A stretch of DNA of 64,000 nucleotides. It comes from Arthrobacter sp. ISL-5. Its GTDB lineage: Bacteria > Actinomycetota > Actinomycetes > Actinomycetales > Micrococcaceae. The notes beneath the pieces are model-generated. The model searched no databases. It had not been told where the DNA came from and was given only the letters and a program-made list of their open reading frames with translations. The position numbers and the translations under genes are program-made. The first letter of the stretch is position 1; every line of letters begins with the position of its first letter. Positions 9,466-18,216 of this stretch are shown one piece after another. The DNA lies in the NCBI RefSeq assembly GCF_018613835.1, contig NZ_JAGGPM010000032.1:62001-126000 (forward strand). The letters are read 5' to 3'.

Positions 9466-10266
9466 TTACTTCAGAGAGAACGAGTCTATCGTGACTGGTT
9501 CCACAGGAGCGCCGTCGGTGGCGTTTCCGCCCGACTTAAGACCTGCAGCCGCAATCTTTGCGACCAGGTCCAGGCCGGAGGTCACCTTGCCCACCACTGT
9601 GTAGCCGCCCGCGGCATCGGCGGGGATGACCGTGTCCTTGTATACGACGAAGAACTGCGTGCCGTTGCCGTAGGCGTTTCCGCCCGTGCGGGCCACCGCA
9701 ATGGTGCCGGCCGGATATATGTTGTCCGCCGGCGTGTTTTCAAGCGGACCCCAGGTGTAGCCGGGATCGCCCTGGCCGTCTCCGGTTTTGGAGCCGCACT
9801 GCAGCACGCCGAAGTTATCGGCAGTGGTGAGCCGGTGGCAGCTGACGCCTTGGTAATAGCCCGAGTCGGCGAGGGACTTGAAGACGGCGGCGGCCTGCGG
9901 CGCCTTGGTGCCGTCCAGCTGAACTCCCACGGCTCCGCGGTTCAGTTTCAGTTCGCCGGTGAAGACCTTGCCCGCGGCCGCCTCCGGCTTAGGGATGTTG
10001 GGGGCGTTGGTGGCAGTGGCGGATGGCGACGCCGAGGGGGAGTTAAGCCCGGCTTCCGCCGCGGCGAATTCTTCCTCTGTCGGGTTTCCGGAGAAAACCG
10101 CCAGCTGAAGCACGACGGCGACGATCACCGCCGCCGCTCCGGCGCCTCCCGCAAGCAGGTTGTCCCGCTTGCGGCGCTTCTCCTGGTCACGGCGAAGCTC
10201 GCGTTTGGCTTCCATTTGCTGGATGCGCCTTCTGGCTTCACGCGTCTCGCGTGGACTGGCCGCCAC
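9466..10266 (-). CDS. Membrane-anchored cyclophilin-type peptidyl-prolyl isomerase
   Basis: A 266-residue protein with a very basic N-terminal helix (RETREARRRIQQMEAKRELRRDQEKRRKR), one membrane segment (about 37-57), a Ser/Ala/Thr linker, and a cyclophilin domain outside the membrane with the motifs GTIAVARTGG and GNGTQFFVVY. It probably assists folding of exported proteins. The GTG at 10266 is preceded by GAGGAGGACCT, an excellent ribosome site; a longer frame upstream lacks one. It is divergent from hisS. Confidence 0.9.
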   Translation of the reverse strand: MAASPRETREARRRIQQMEAKRELRRDQEKRRKRDNLLAGGAGAAAVIVAVVLQLAVFSGNPTEEEFAAAEAGLNSPSASPSATATNAPNIPKPEAAAGKVFTGELKLNRGAVGVQLDGTKAPQAAAVFKSLADSGYYQGVSCHRLTTADNFGVLQCGSKTGDGQGDPGYTWGPLENTPADNIYPAGTIAVARTGGNAYGNGTQFFVVYKDTVIPADAAGGYTVVGKVTSGLDLVAKIAAAGLKSGGNATDGAPVEPVTIDSFSLK

Positions 10267-10522
10267 AGGTCCTCCTCGTTGATCGGGCTGCCCGCCTGAT
10301 CCACCCTGAAGGCATCCCCGGCTGCAGCTGCAGTGCGGCGGCCGGTCAGCCAACGGTCCCGCATTAGAGATGCAGGCGCCGAAAGCATAAACTGACTGCC
10401 GCACATAGTTTATGCATGACAGGCTGGACTCCCGCCCTCGCCGCCGCTTTTTGATCCAAATGGCGACGCGGAATACTGCGCAGCGGACTCCGGCCTTCGG
10501 TTACCTGAGGAGAAACTCCACC

Positions 10523-11875
10523 ATGGCACGCACAGCCTCCCTGTCCGGATTCCCCGAGTGGCTTCCCGAGGAGCGGCTGGTGGAGCAGCATGTCCTGGAC
10601 TCCCTGCGCCGCACCTTTGAACTGCACGGCTTCTCCTCGATTGAAACCCGTGCCGTGGAAACCGTCGGCCAGTTGCTGCGCAAGGGCGAGATCGACAAAG
10701 AGGTCTACGGCCTGAGCCGGCTCCAGGATGACGACGGCGAAGAGGGCAAGGGCAAGCACGACCCCCACGCCCTCGCCCTGCACTTTGACCTGACGGTTCC
10801 GTTTGCGCGGTACGTCGTGGAGAACGCCGGATACCTTGCCTTCCCGTTCCGCCGCTACCAGATCCAGAAGGTCTGGCGCGGGGAACGCCCGCAGGAAGGC
10901 CGCGCCCGCGAGTTCACGCAGGCGGACATCGATGTGGTGGGCGACGGCGACCTTCCGTTCCGCTACGACGTCGAAATCGCCCTGGTCATCGCCGAGGCGC
11001 TGGGCGCGCTGCCGATCCCGGATTTCCGGCTCCGCATCAACAACAGGAAGCTCGCGGAGGGCTTCTACCGCGGCATCGGCCTGGATGACACCGCCGGCGT
11101 GCTCCGCAGCATCGACAAACTGGAGAAAATCGGCCCCGACAAGGTGGCTGAACTGCTCAGGACCGAGCTGGGCGCCACCGATGAGCAGGCGCAGGCAGCA
11201 CTGAAGCTTGCGGGCATCCGGACCGAGGACACGTCCTTCGTGGCGCAGGTCCGTTCCCTCGGCGTGAGCAACGAGCTCCTCGAAGAGGGCCTGGACGAAC
11301 TCGAGCAGGTCATTGAGGCCGCCGTGAAGCGCGCCCCGGGCAAGGTCATCGCGGACCTGAGCATTGCGCGCGGGCTCGACTACTACACCGGAACAGTCGT
11401 GGAAACGGTGCTGGTCGGCCACGAGCAGCTGGGCTCCATCTGCTCAGGCGGTCGGTATGATGCGCTGGCAAGCAAGGGCAACCGCAAGTTCCCCGGCGTC
11501 GGGCTGTCCATCGGCGTGACCCGGCTCGTCTCCCGGATCCTCAGCCAGGACCTCGCGAAGGCGTCCCGTTCGGTGCCCACCGCCGTGCTCGTCGCGCTGA
11601 ACGCCGACGACACATGGGGAGAGGCGCAGGACGTCGCCACCCAGCTGCGCAGCCGCGGCATCGCAACGGAAGTCGCCGCCAAGGCCGAAAAGTTCGGAAA
11701 GCAGATCAAGTTCGCCGACCGCCGCGGGATCCCCTTCGTCTGGTTCACCGACGACGACGGCAAGCACCAGGTGAAGGACATCCGCTCCGGCGTGCAGACC
11801 GACGCGGATCCGGCCACCTGGACGCCGTCGGACGAGGACCTCCACGTCCAGGTCACAGGCGTCTCGCCGGAGTAA
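10523..11875 (+). CDS. hisS: Histidyl-tRNA synthetase
   Basis: Class II aminoacyl-tRNA synthetase charging tRNA-His. The 450-residue protein has motif 2 (RYQIQKVWRGERPQEGRAREFTQ is its core), the histidine-binding segment ARGLDYYTGTVVE, motif 3 (GLSIGVTRL) and a C-terminal anticodon-binding domain. GAGGAG precedes the ATG. The 256-base gap to the cyclophilin gene serves two divergent promoters; no T-box leader was recognised in it. Confidence 0.97.
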   Translation: MARTASLSGFPEWLPEERLVEQHVLDSLRRTFELHGFSSIETRAVETVGQLLRKGEIDKEVYGLSRLQDDDGEEGKGKHDPHALALHFDLTVPFARYVVENAGYLAFPFRRYQIQKVWRGERPQEGRAREFTQADIDVVGDGDLPFRYDVEIALVIAEALGALPIPDFRLRINNRKLAEGFYRGIGLDDTAGVLRSIDKLEKIGPDKVAELLRTELGATDEQAQAALKLAGIRTEDTSFVAQVRSLGVSNELLEEGLDELEQVIEAAVKRAPGKVIADLSIARGLDYYTGTVVETVLVGHEQLGSICSGGRYDALASKGNRKFPGVGLSIGVTRLVSRILSQDLAKASRSVPTAVLVALNADDTWGEAQDVATQLRSRGIATEVAAKAEKFGKQIKFADRRGIPFVWFTDDDGKHQVKDIRSGVQTDADPATWTPSDEDLHVQVTGVSPE

Positions 11876-11946
11876 CCACCCGGGGTGTAACTCCGGGTGA
11901 CCACCTCGAGTGACCGCCCCGGGATATCACTCCACGGAGCGGCGGC

Positions 11947-13191
11947 TCAGTGCCGGCGCAGCCGGAGAGCCAGCGCCCGTCCGCCCATGCCGGCCGCCAG
12001 CACGGCCGCCATGGTCAGCACTGAAGCCGGCGGCAGCGTGAAGGCGAGGAGGAGGCAGCCGGCGAGCCCCGCCGCATTGAGCCATTTGGGCGCGTGCCGC
12101 GCGCGGTCTTTGAGCGTGTAGGCCGCTGCGTTGGTCACGGCGTAGTACAGCAGCACGCCGAAGCTGGAGAATCCCACCACCGTAACGACGTCGCTGGTCA
12201 GCAACAGCACAATCACGACGGCGGCCACGGCGAGTTCGGCGACGAACGGCACCGGATGGCGTCCGCCGACGCGCGCCAGCGGCCCGGGCAGGTCTCGTTC
12301 GCGGGCCATGGCCATGGCGGTGCGCCCCACCCCGGTGATGAGCGCCAGCAGCGCGCCGAGGGACGCTGCGGCGGCGCCTGCCTGCACGAGGGGCGCCCAG
12401 CCGGACAGGCGGGACTGGGCTACGGCGTCGAGCAAGGGTGCCGCTGATGTTGCGAGTGACTGAACGGGCAGATGGGCCAGCAGCAGCGCCCCCAGCAGCA
12501 AGTAGATGGCGAAGGCCGCACCCAGTGCACCCAGGATGGCGCGCGGGATGACCCGCACCGGGTCCTTCACCTCCTCGCCCAGGGTCGCGATCCGTGCATA
12601 GCCGGCGAAAGCGAAGAACACCAGGCCCGCAGCCGGCAGGATGCCCCATGCACTGCCCACGGATTCGCCCGTCCCGCTGCCGGCAGGATGCGGACCCAGG
12701 ATGCTGGCCGCGGCCACAAACGCCAGGGTGGCCAGCACGATGCCCAGCAGGATGCGGGTCAGGAACGCCGTCCGGGTGATGCCCATCAGGTTCACTCCGG
12801 TCAGCACCGCCACGGCCGCGACGGCCACCGGGGTGGCGTAGTCCGGCGCCACGTACTGCCCGAAGGTCAGGGCCATGGCGGCGCACGAGGCCGACTTGCC
12901 GGTCACGAAACCCCAGCCGGCAAGGAATCCGGGCCATTCGCCTAACTGCCGGCGGCCGTAGATGTAGGTGCCGCCACTCTCCGGGTACTTGGCCGCGAGC
13001 TGGGCCGAGGCCACGGCGTTGCAGTACGCCACCGCCCCGGCAACCACAACGGATACGAGGAGCAGATTTCCGGCCAGGCCGGCGGCGGGACCGAAAACCA
13101 CAAAGACGCCGGCGCCCAGCATCGATCCGAGTCCGATGGATGTTGCGTCGAACACACCTAGCCTTCGCTGGAGCTTCTGATGCCTGGTCAT
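11947..13191 (-). CDS. APC-superfamily amino acid permease
   Basis: Integral membrane transporter of 414 residues with about 12 hydrophobic helices. The N-terminus carries the APC signature (SIGLGSMLGAGVFVVFGPAAGLAG) and the segment KYPESGGTYIYGRR typical of amino acid/polyamine permeases; FAGYARIATLGEEVKDPVRVIPRA matches the helix 6 region. The substrate cannot be told from sequence. It converges on hisS and is divergent from aspS. Confidence 0.9.
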   Translation of the reverse strand: MTRHQKLQRRLGVFDATSIGLGSMLGAGVFVVFGPAAGLAGNLLLVSVVVAGAVAYCNAVASAQLAAKYPESGGTYIYGRRQLGEWPGFLAGWGFVTGKSASCAAMALTFGQYVAPDYATPVAVAAVAVLTGVNLMGITRTAFLTRILLGIVLATLAFVAAASILGPHPAGSGTGESVGSAWGILPAAGLVFFAFAGYARIATLGEEVKDPVRVIPRAILGALGAAFAIYLLLGALLLAHLPVQSLATSAAPLLDAVAQSRLSGWAPLVQAGAAAASLGALLALITGVGRTAMAMARERDLPGPLARVGGRHPVPFVAELAVAAVVIVLLLTSDVVTVVGFSSFGVLLYYAVTNAAAYTLKDRARHAPKWLNAAGLAGCLLLAFTLPPASVLTMAAVLAAGMGGRALALRLRRH

Positions 13192-13229
13192 GGCGGGTCG
13201 TGAACCTTTCCAGCGGGTAAACTCGGACG

Positions 13230-13249
13230 GGATCGTTCCACAACGATCC
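13230..13249. promoter_or_regulatory. Perfect inverted repeat between the APC permease and aspS
   Basis: GGATCGTT-CCAC-AACGATCC: 8-base arms with a 4-base spacer, 38 bases upstream of the permease start and 39 bases upstream of aspS. Its position between two divergent genes and its symmetry fit an operator; a transcript hairpin is also possible. The regulator is unknown. Confidence 0.5.
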
Positions 13250-13288
13250 TATTGAACTTCATATCGTTTTCCTTCTGAAAGGAATGCT

Positions 13289-15082
13289 GTGCTGCGCACA
13301 CATGACCTCGGATCCCTCCGTTCCGAGCACATTGGACAAACCGTAACCCTGGCTGGCTGGGTTGGCCGCCGTCGTGATCACGGTGGTGTCGCATTCGTCG
13401 ATCTGCGTGACGCCTCAGGCGTCGCCCAGATCGTGGTCCGTGAAGAAGAGGTCTTCCACGGGCTGCGCAACGAGTATGTGCTGCAGGTGACCGGCACGGT
13501 TTCCCAGCGCCCCGAAGGCAACGAAAACCCGGCGCTGGCCACCGGCGAGATCGAGGTCATGGCGGACAAGGTGGTCATCCTCAACACCGCGGAAGCGCTG
13601 CCGTTCCAGATCGATGAGCACGTCGAGGTCGGCGAGGAAGCCCGGCTCAAGCACCGCTACCTTGACCTGCGCCGCCCCGGCCCCAGCCGCAACCTCCGCC
13701 TCCGCTCCGAAGCCAACCGCGTGGCACGCGAACTGCTGCACCAGGACGGCTTCGTCGAGATCGAGACTCCCACGCTGACGCGTTCGACGCCGGAAGGCGC
13801 CCGCGACTTCGTGGTCCCGGCCCGCCTCGCACCAGGATCCTGGTATGCACTGCCGCAGTCCCCGCAGCTTTTCAAGCAGCTGCTGCAGGTGGGCGGCTTC
13901 GAGAAGTACTACCAGATTGCCCGCTGCTACCGGGACGAGGACTTCCGCGCCGACCGCCAGCCGGAGTTCACCCAGCTGGACATCGAGGCCAGCTTCGTCG
14001 ACCAGGATGACATCATCACGCTCGGCGAAAACATCGTGAAGGCGCTGTGGAAGCTGATCGACGTCGAGATCCCCACGCCCATCCAGCGGATCACCTACGC
14101 GGACGCCATGGCACGGTACGGCTCCGACAAGCCCGATCTGCGGTTCGGCCAGGAACTCACTGAGCTGACCGAGTTCTTCAAGGACACCAACTTCGGCGTC
14201 TTCAAGGCGCCCTACGTGGGTGCCGTGGTCATGCCGGGCGGAGCTTCCCAGGCACGCCGTGCCCTGGATGCCTGGCAGGAATGGGCCAAGCAGCGCGGCG
14301 CCAAGGGCCTGGCCTATGTTCTGTACAAGGAAGACGGCGAGCTCGCCGGCCCCGTGGCCAAGAACCTTACCGAGACCGAACGCGCCGGCCTGGCCGACGC
14401 CGTCGGCGCCAAGCCCGGCGACTGCATCTTCTTCGCCGCCGGCGAAAAGGCGCCGTCCCGTGCACTGCTCGGCGCCGCCCGGGTTGAGATCGGCCACCGC
14501 ACCGGCCTGATCGATCCCAATGCCTGGGCCTTCTGCTGGGTCGTGGATGCTCCCATGTTTGAACCCGCTGCTACCGCTGTCGCCTCCGGTGACGTCGCCG
14601 TCGGCGCCGGCCAGTGGACTGCCGTCCACCACGCGTTCACCTCGCCCAAGCCCGAGTTCATGGACTCGTTCGACAAGGACCCCGAATCGGCGCTTTCCTA
14701 CGCCTACGACATCGTCTGCAACGGCAACGAAATCGGCGGCGGATCCATCCGTATCCACGAGCGGGACATCCAGGAGCGTGTATTTGAGCTCATGGGCCTG
14801 GACAAGGCGGACGCGCAGACCAAGTTCGGCTTCCTGCTGGAGGGCTTCAAGTACGGTGCTCCGCCGCACGGCGGCATCGCCTTCGGCTGGGACCGTGTTG
14901 TAGCGCTGCTGGCGGGAGTGGATTCGATCCGCGACGTCATCGCCTTCCCGAAGTCCGGCGGCGGCCACGACCCCCTCACGGACGCCCCTGCGCCCATCAC
15001 TGCCCAGCAGCGCAAGGAAGCCGGCGTGGACTTCAAGCCCGAGGCCAAGAAGCCTGAAGCGAAGAAGCCCGAAGAGAAGTAA
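13289..15082 (+). CDS. aspS: Aspartyl-tRNA synthetase
   Basis: Bacterial-type class II AspRS of 597 residues: N-terminal OB-fold anticodon domain (GWVGRRRDHGGVAFVDLRD), motif 1 and 2 (HRYLDLRR, CYRDEDFRADRQPEFTQLD), a GAD insertion domain, and motif 3 (GIAFGWDRVVALL). The C-terminus ends in a short Lys/Pro/Glu repeat (KKPEA units). The start is GTG at 13289 with GAAAGGA 6 bases upstream. Whether it is discriminating or also charges tRNA-Asn cannot be told here. Confidence 0.97.
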   Translation: MLRTHDLGSLRSEHIGQTVTLAGWVGRRRDHGGVAFVDLRDASGVAQIVVREEEVFHGLRNEYVLQVTGTVSQRPEGNENPALATGEIEVMADKVVILNTAEALPFQIDEHVEVGEEARLKHRYLDLRRPGPSRNLRLRSEANRVARELLHQDGFVEIETPTLTRSTPEGARDFVVPARLAPGSWYALPQSPQLFKQLLQVGGFEKYYQIARCYRDEDFRADRQPEFTQLDIEASFVDQDDIITLGENIVKALWKLIDVEIPTPIQRITYADAMARYGSDKPDLRFGQELTELTEFFKDTNFGVFKAPYVGAVVMPGGASQARRALDAWQEWAKQRGAKGLAYVLYKEDGELAGPVAKNLTETERAGLADAVGAKPGDCIFFAAGEKAPSRALLGAARVEIGHRTGLIDPNAWAFCWVVDAPMFEPAATAVASGDVAVGAGQWTAVHHAFTSPKPEFMDSFDKDPESALSYAYDIVCNGNEIGGGSIRIHERDIQERVFELMGLDKADAQTKFGFLLEGFKYGAPPHGGIAFGWDRVVALLAGVDSIRDVIAFPKSGGGHDPLTDAPAPITAQQRKEAGVDFKPEAKKPEAKKPEEK

Positions 15083-15117
15083 GCGGGGCAGGACGCCTCG
15101 CGGTTCAGCGTCCCTTC

Positions 15118-15157
15118 GAAGGGCACTGCACCTGAAGGGCACTGCACGTGAAGGGCT
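15118..15157. repeat. 16-base direct repeat downstream of aspS
   Basis: Two 16-base units beginning GAAGGGCACTGCAC (15118 and 15134) and a partial third at 15150. Short non-coding repeat of unknown role just after the aspS stop. Confidence 0.7.
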
Positions 15158-15193
15158 TAGCACCACCAGCTGTATCAACGGCTCCTGCAGTAA

Positions 15194-15225
15194 CAACGGC
15201 TCCCCGGAATCCCGGGGAGCCGTTG
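15194..15225 (+). terminator. Strong hairpin downstream of aspS
   Basis: Perfect 14-base arms (15194-15207 and 15212-15225) with loop AATC. No T-tract follows, so it is either a Rho-assisted terminator or an mRNA-stabilising hairpin. It ends 23 bases before the acetyltransferase start. Confidence 0.65.
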
Positions 15226-15248
15226 GCGTCCGCCGATAAGAAGGAACC

Positions 15249-16043
15249 ATGACGGAACTGATCTCGCTGCCGCGGCTGGAAGCACTGATGGACGCCGCGT
15301 GGCCTGCCCCTGACCGCTACGACACGGGGGAATGGGTGCTCCGTGCCGCCGACGGCGTCACGCAGCGGGCCAACTCCGTCTGGCCGCGCTCGGGGCCGGG
15401 TGGAACCCGGCACAAATGGCCGGCCTTGCTCCGCGATGCCCGGGCCTGGTACCGCAGCCGCCGGCTTCCTTTAATCTTCCAGGTATTCGACAACGCCGGC
15501 AGTGACGCGCTGAACGCTGTCCTCGACGAGGAAGGCTTCACCCGTCAGTCCGAGACCCTGATCCTGGTGCGCGGCGGGGACGCCCTGGTGCCCGATCCGG
15601 GTGTTGAGCTTTCGGCTGGGCCCACGGACGAGTGGCTGCGGCTTTGGTGGAGCGTGGACGGCCGCGGCGACGAGGATTCCCTCGCCGCCGCCCGCGGAAT
15701 CCTCGAGGGCTGCCAGTCGCTGTACGCCCTGGTGAGGGACGACGACGGCCTGCCCGCCGCCGTCGGACGCCTTGCTGTTCCTCCCGACGGAGCTGACGGC
15801 GGGGCAGATAGCTGGGGCGGACTGTACTGCATGGTGACCCGTCCGGATGCCCGCCGCCGCGGCTACGCAAACAGGGTGCTGCGGTCGCTGCTGGGGGCGG
15901 CAAAAGGGCTTGACGGTTACTGGTTGCTGGTGACGGCAGCCAATTCCGGTGCCCGGGACCTGTATGCCCGGGCCGGCTTCCGGGAAACCGGCCGCTACCA
16001 CTATCGGCAGGAGCGGCCGAAGCGGCACCTGACCGGCTGCTAG
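15249..16043 (+). CDS. GNAT-family N-acetyltransferase
   Basis: A 264-residue protein whose C-terminal half is a GNAT domain: the acetyl-CoA loop appears as MVTRPDARRRGYANRVLRSLL and the closing segment as AANSGARDLYARAGFRETGRYHYR. The N-terminal half (WPAPDRYDTGEWVLRAADG, RANSVWP) is the divergent domain found in many actinobacterial proteins of this type. The acceptor is unknown. AAGAAGGA precedes the ATG. It is the last core gene before the accessory island. Confidence 0.85.
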   Translation: MTELISLPRLEALMDAAWPAPDRYDTGEWVLRAADGVTQRANSVWPRSGPGGTRHKWPALLRDARAWYRSRRLPLIFQVFDNAGSDALNAVLDEEGFTRQSETLILVRGGDALVPDPGVELSAGPTDEWLRLWWSVDGRGDEDSLAAARGILEGCQSLYALVRDDDGLPAAVGRLAVPPDGADGGADSWGGLYCMVTRPDARRRGYANRVLRSLLGAAKGLDGYWLLVTAANSGARDLYARAGFRETGRYHYRQERPKRHLTGC

Positions 16044-16068
16044 GACGCGGGGTCGGGTAACCCAATTA

Positions 16069-16126
16069 GACGGTTCCCTGCGCACTCGACGTTGCGAAGG
16101 GTCGAACCGGCAGGGCACCGTCGAAA
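16069..16126. repeat. Dispersed palindromic repeat, copy A
   Basis: Diverged copy of the 62-base element also seen at 16385 and 27355. It shares GACGGTTCCCTGCGCACTCGAC and the closing arm, with CAGGGCACCGTCGAAA instead of the perfect arm. It lies 25 bases after the acetyltransferase stop. Its left outer bases (TTA) differ from the TTTC of the other copies. Confidence 0.85.
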
Positions 16127-16142
16127 CGGTGCCGGGGTGGAG

Positions 16143-16349
16143 CTACGACCCCTCGGCCCGGTAGTGCAGACCGACCCAGGGCGACGCCGTAAGTTCGTCG
16201 TCGTCGGCCGGTTGAGCGGGTGCCGGAGGCGTCTGTTCGATTGCCGCCGCACAGGTCTGGGGCCTTGGCTGCCGGCCGGCAGGCATCCCCGATACCTGAA
16301 CTGGCCAGTGGCTGGGGTACTTTGTCCGGCGGCTGAAGCGGCGCGGCAT
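16143..16349 (-). CDS. Small hypothetical protein between two palindromic repeats
   Basis: A possible 68-residue protein, basic at the N-terminus (MPRRFSRRTKYPSHWPVQV), with a Pro/Ala linker and an acidic DDDELTASPWVGL segment. The ATG is preceded by GAGGAAGGAAAGCAC, a good ribosome site, which is the main support. No family is recognised. It lies downstream of the MFS gene on the same strand, with repeat copy B between them and copy A after it. The rest of the 431-base gap between the acetyltransferase and MFS genes holds only the two repeats. Confidence 0.45.
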   Translation of the reverse strand: MPRRFSRRTKYPSHWPVQVSGMPAGRQPRPQTCAAAIEQTPPAPAQPADDDELTASPWVGLHYRAEGS

Positions 16350-16384
16350 GTGCTTTCCTTCCTCGCAGGTTCTTCGGTCCGCCG

Positions 16385-16446
16385 TTTCGACGGTTCCCTG
16401 CGCACTCGACGCGGCGAAGCATCGAACCGGCAGGGAACCGTCGAAA
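16385..16446. repeat. Dispersed palindromic repeat, copy B
   Basis: 62-base element with perfect 16-base terminal arms, TTTCGACGGTTCCCTG (16385-16400) and CAGGGAACCGTCGAAA (16431-16446). The middle can form a second hairpin around GCGA. It lies 28 bases past the MFS stop on the minus strand and marks the left edge of the catabolic island. Confidence 0.9.
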
Positions 16447-16474
16447 TGGCGCTTGGGCGTAGGCTCGCGGGGGC

Positions 16475-17875
16475 TTAGTGGAGCCCGACGGCGGGCTGCT
16501 GGGTCAGTTTCTGCTCGTCGAACGCCTCCCGGCGCCGTGCGGTGCCCGCCAGGTAGGGTGCCCCGAGTTCCTGAATCGGCGTCCTGTACGTTTCCCGGGA
16601 GTAGAACGCGGACGCTGCGGCAATGAGCATGCAGACAGTGCCGAAGACGGCCACCGGAACCCAGCCCGTGACTCCCGGAGCCAGCAGCATGCCGGCGATC
16701 ATCGGCCCGAAGCCGGCGAGGACCAGCCCCAGCTGGTTGCCCATGGCCATTCCGGTGTAGCGGACAGGAGCGGCGAACTGCTCGGCGAAGAATGCGGGCC
16801 AGATGCCGTTGAAGCCCGAGTAGAGCACGGTCATGTTCAGGAAAGCCGCCAGGAAGACCAGGACGATGTTGCCGGTGGACAGCGCAAGGAAGTACAGGAA
16901 GATCGTGGCTGAGCACCCGAATGCGGCGGTGAGCAGCAGGGGCCGGCGGCCGATCCGGTCCGAGAGCTTCGCCGCCAGCGGCATGGCGAACATGGACAGG
17001 CCGATGGCGACGGCGTTTACGGTGAGGATGGACGCGCGGTCGAAGCCTGCGGTGGACGTGGCGTACGCCAGTCCAAAAACCGTGAAAATGGTCTGCATCA
17101 CGGACATGATGGACATGCCCACGACGCGCAGCACGTCCGGGGCCTGGAAACGGAGCACTTCCTTGATGGGCATGGGGGCGACCTGGCGGCTCTCCTGGGC
17201 CTCCTCGAAGACCGGTGTTTCGTCCAGGTGCGTCCGGACCCAGTAGGCGATGGCCAGGACCACGATGGAGAGCCAGAACGGGATGCGCCAGCCCCAGCTC
17301 ATCATCGCTTCCTGGGGCAGGGCGGTGACCGGGATGAACACGAGGGTTGCCAGCACCATGCCGGAGGCGTAGCCCGTCATGACGAAGCTGGTGAAGAAGC
17401 CCCGCTTGCCCTCGGGCGAATGCTCCAGCGTGAGGGTGGAGGCGCCCGCAGACTCAGCGCCAGCGGAGAATCCCTGGGCCAGCCGGCCGGCCACCAGGAG
17501 GATGGGCGCCCAGACGCCGAGCTGCTCGTAGGTGGGGAGGAATCCGATGCCAAGCGAGGCGAGGCCCATGATGCCCAGGGTCAGCAGCAGGATCTTTTTC
17601 CGTCCCAGTTTGTCGCCGAAATGGCCCATGACCAGGCCGCCGACAGGCCTGGCCACGTAGGCGACGCCGAAGGTGGCGAAGGCGCCAATCAGTCCGATGG
17701 CAGGGTCTGCAGAAGGGAAGAACAGGTGCGGGAACACTAGGGCGGCGGCGGTTCCGTAGATGAAGAAGTCGTAGTACTCCAGCGTGCTGCCGAGGAAGGA
17801 CGCCAGGGCGGCCTTGCCTGGGGTCTTGCGCTGGGCCGGCGGCATTGCGGGTTGAGTTGTGGATGCAGACTGCAT
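16475..17875 (-). CDS. MFS transporter, metabolite:H+ symporter (MHS) family
   Basis: Twelve-helix permease of 466 residues. The N-terminal STLEYYDFFIYGTAAALVF and the loop GHFGDKLGRKKILLLTL are typical of the MHS subfamily (ShiA, ProP, KgtP relatives), which takes up organic acids and related compounds with protons. A second conserved loop is AKLSDRIGRRPLLL. GGAGA precedes the ATG. It is downstream of the SDR, flavoprotein and Dabb genes on the same strand, so it probably imports the substrate or an intermediate of the pathway encoded here. Confidence 0.92.
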   Translation of the reverse strand: MQSASTTQPAMPPAQRKTPGKAALASFLGSTLEYYDFFIYGTAAALVFPHLFFPSADPAIGLIGAFATFGVAYVARPVGGLVMGHFGDKLGRKKILLLTLGIMGLASLGIGFLPTYEQLGVWAPILLVAGRLAQGFSAGAESAGASTLTLEHSPEGKRGFFTSFVMTGYASGMVLATLVFIPVTALPQEAMMSWGWRIPFWLSIVVLAIAYWVRTHLDETPVFEEAQESRQVAPMPIKEVLRFQAPDVLRVVGMSIMSVMQTIFTVFGLAYATSTAGFDRASILTVNAVAIGLSMFAMPLAAKLSDRIGRRPLLLTAAFGCSATIFLYFLALSTGNIVLVFLAAFLNMTVLYSGFNGIWPAFFAEQFAAPVRYTGMAMGNQLGLVLAGFGPMIAGMLLAPGVTGWVPVAVFGTVCMLIAAASAFYSRETYRTPIQELGAPYLAGTARRREAFDEQKLTQQPAVGLH

Positions 17876-17885
17876 GGGAATCTCC

Positions 17886-18215
17886 TTAAGACTGCGTTGT
17901 CTTAGTGGTTGCCGCAGAGGTGTCCCCGAGGCGGAAGTCCACCGAGAGGATCTGCTGGCTGTTGGGGAACGAGTACGCTTTCAGCGGCTCGTGGAGCGGG
18001 TGCGTGTTGTACACCGCGATGTCCTCGACCGTTTCGAAGTCGGCCACAATGGCGTAGTCGAAAGAGCGCTCGGTGCTGAGGACGTCCGCGCCGTGGCTGA
18101 GGCTGAGCATGCCGGGGATTTTGCCGGTCATGTTGTTGAGGCCGTCAATCCAGGCCTGCTTGTCGGCGGGCGGGAAACCCGGCTTGAACTTGAAGAGCAC
18201 GGTGTGGCGGATCAT
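17886..18215 (-). CDS. Dabb (stress-responsive alpha/beta barrel) domain protein
   Basis: A 109-residue single-domain protein (MIRHTVLFKFKPG, FDYAIVADFETVEDIAVYNTHPLHEPL) of the dimeric alpha-beta barrel type. Relatives include small enzymes and polyketide or terpenoid cyclase-like proteins; the function here is unknown. The ATG at 18215 starts one base after the stop of the flavoprotein gene, so the genes are coupled; TTG and GTG codons just upstream are alternative starts. Ten bases separate it from the MFS gene. Confidence 0.85.
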   Translation of the reverse strand: MIRHTVLFKFKPGFPPADKQAWIDGLNNMTGKIPGMLSLSHGADVLSTERSFDYAIVADFETVEDIAVYNTHPLHEPLKAYSFPNSQQILSVDFRLGDTSAATTKTTQS

Positions 18216-18216
18216 C

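Noticed and set aside
10267..10522. T-box or other tRNA-sensing leader upstream of hisS
   Set aside because: No T-box sequence or specifier stem was seen, and actinobacterial T-boxes are mainly before ileS.
16044..16474. Insertion sequence or CRISPR in the repeat-bearing gap
   Set aside because: Only two palindromes and one small frame are present; no transposase, no evenly spaced direct repeats.
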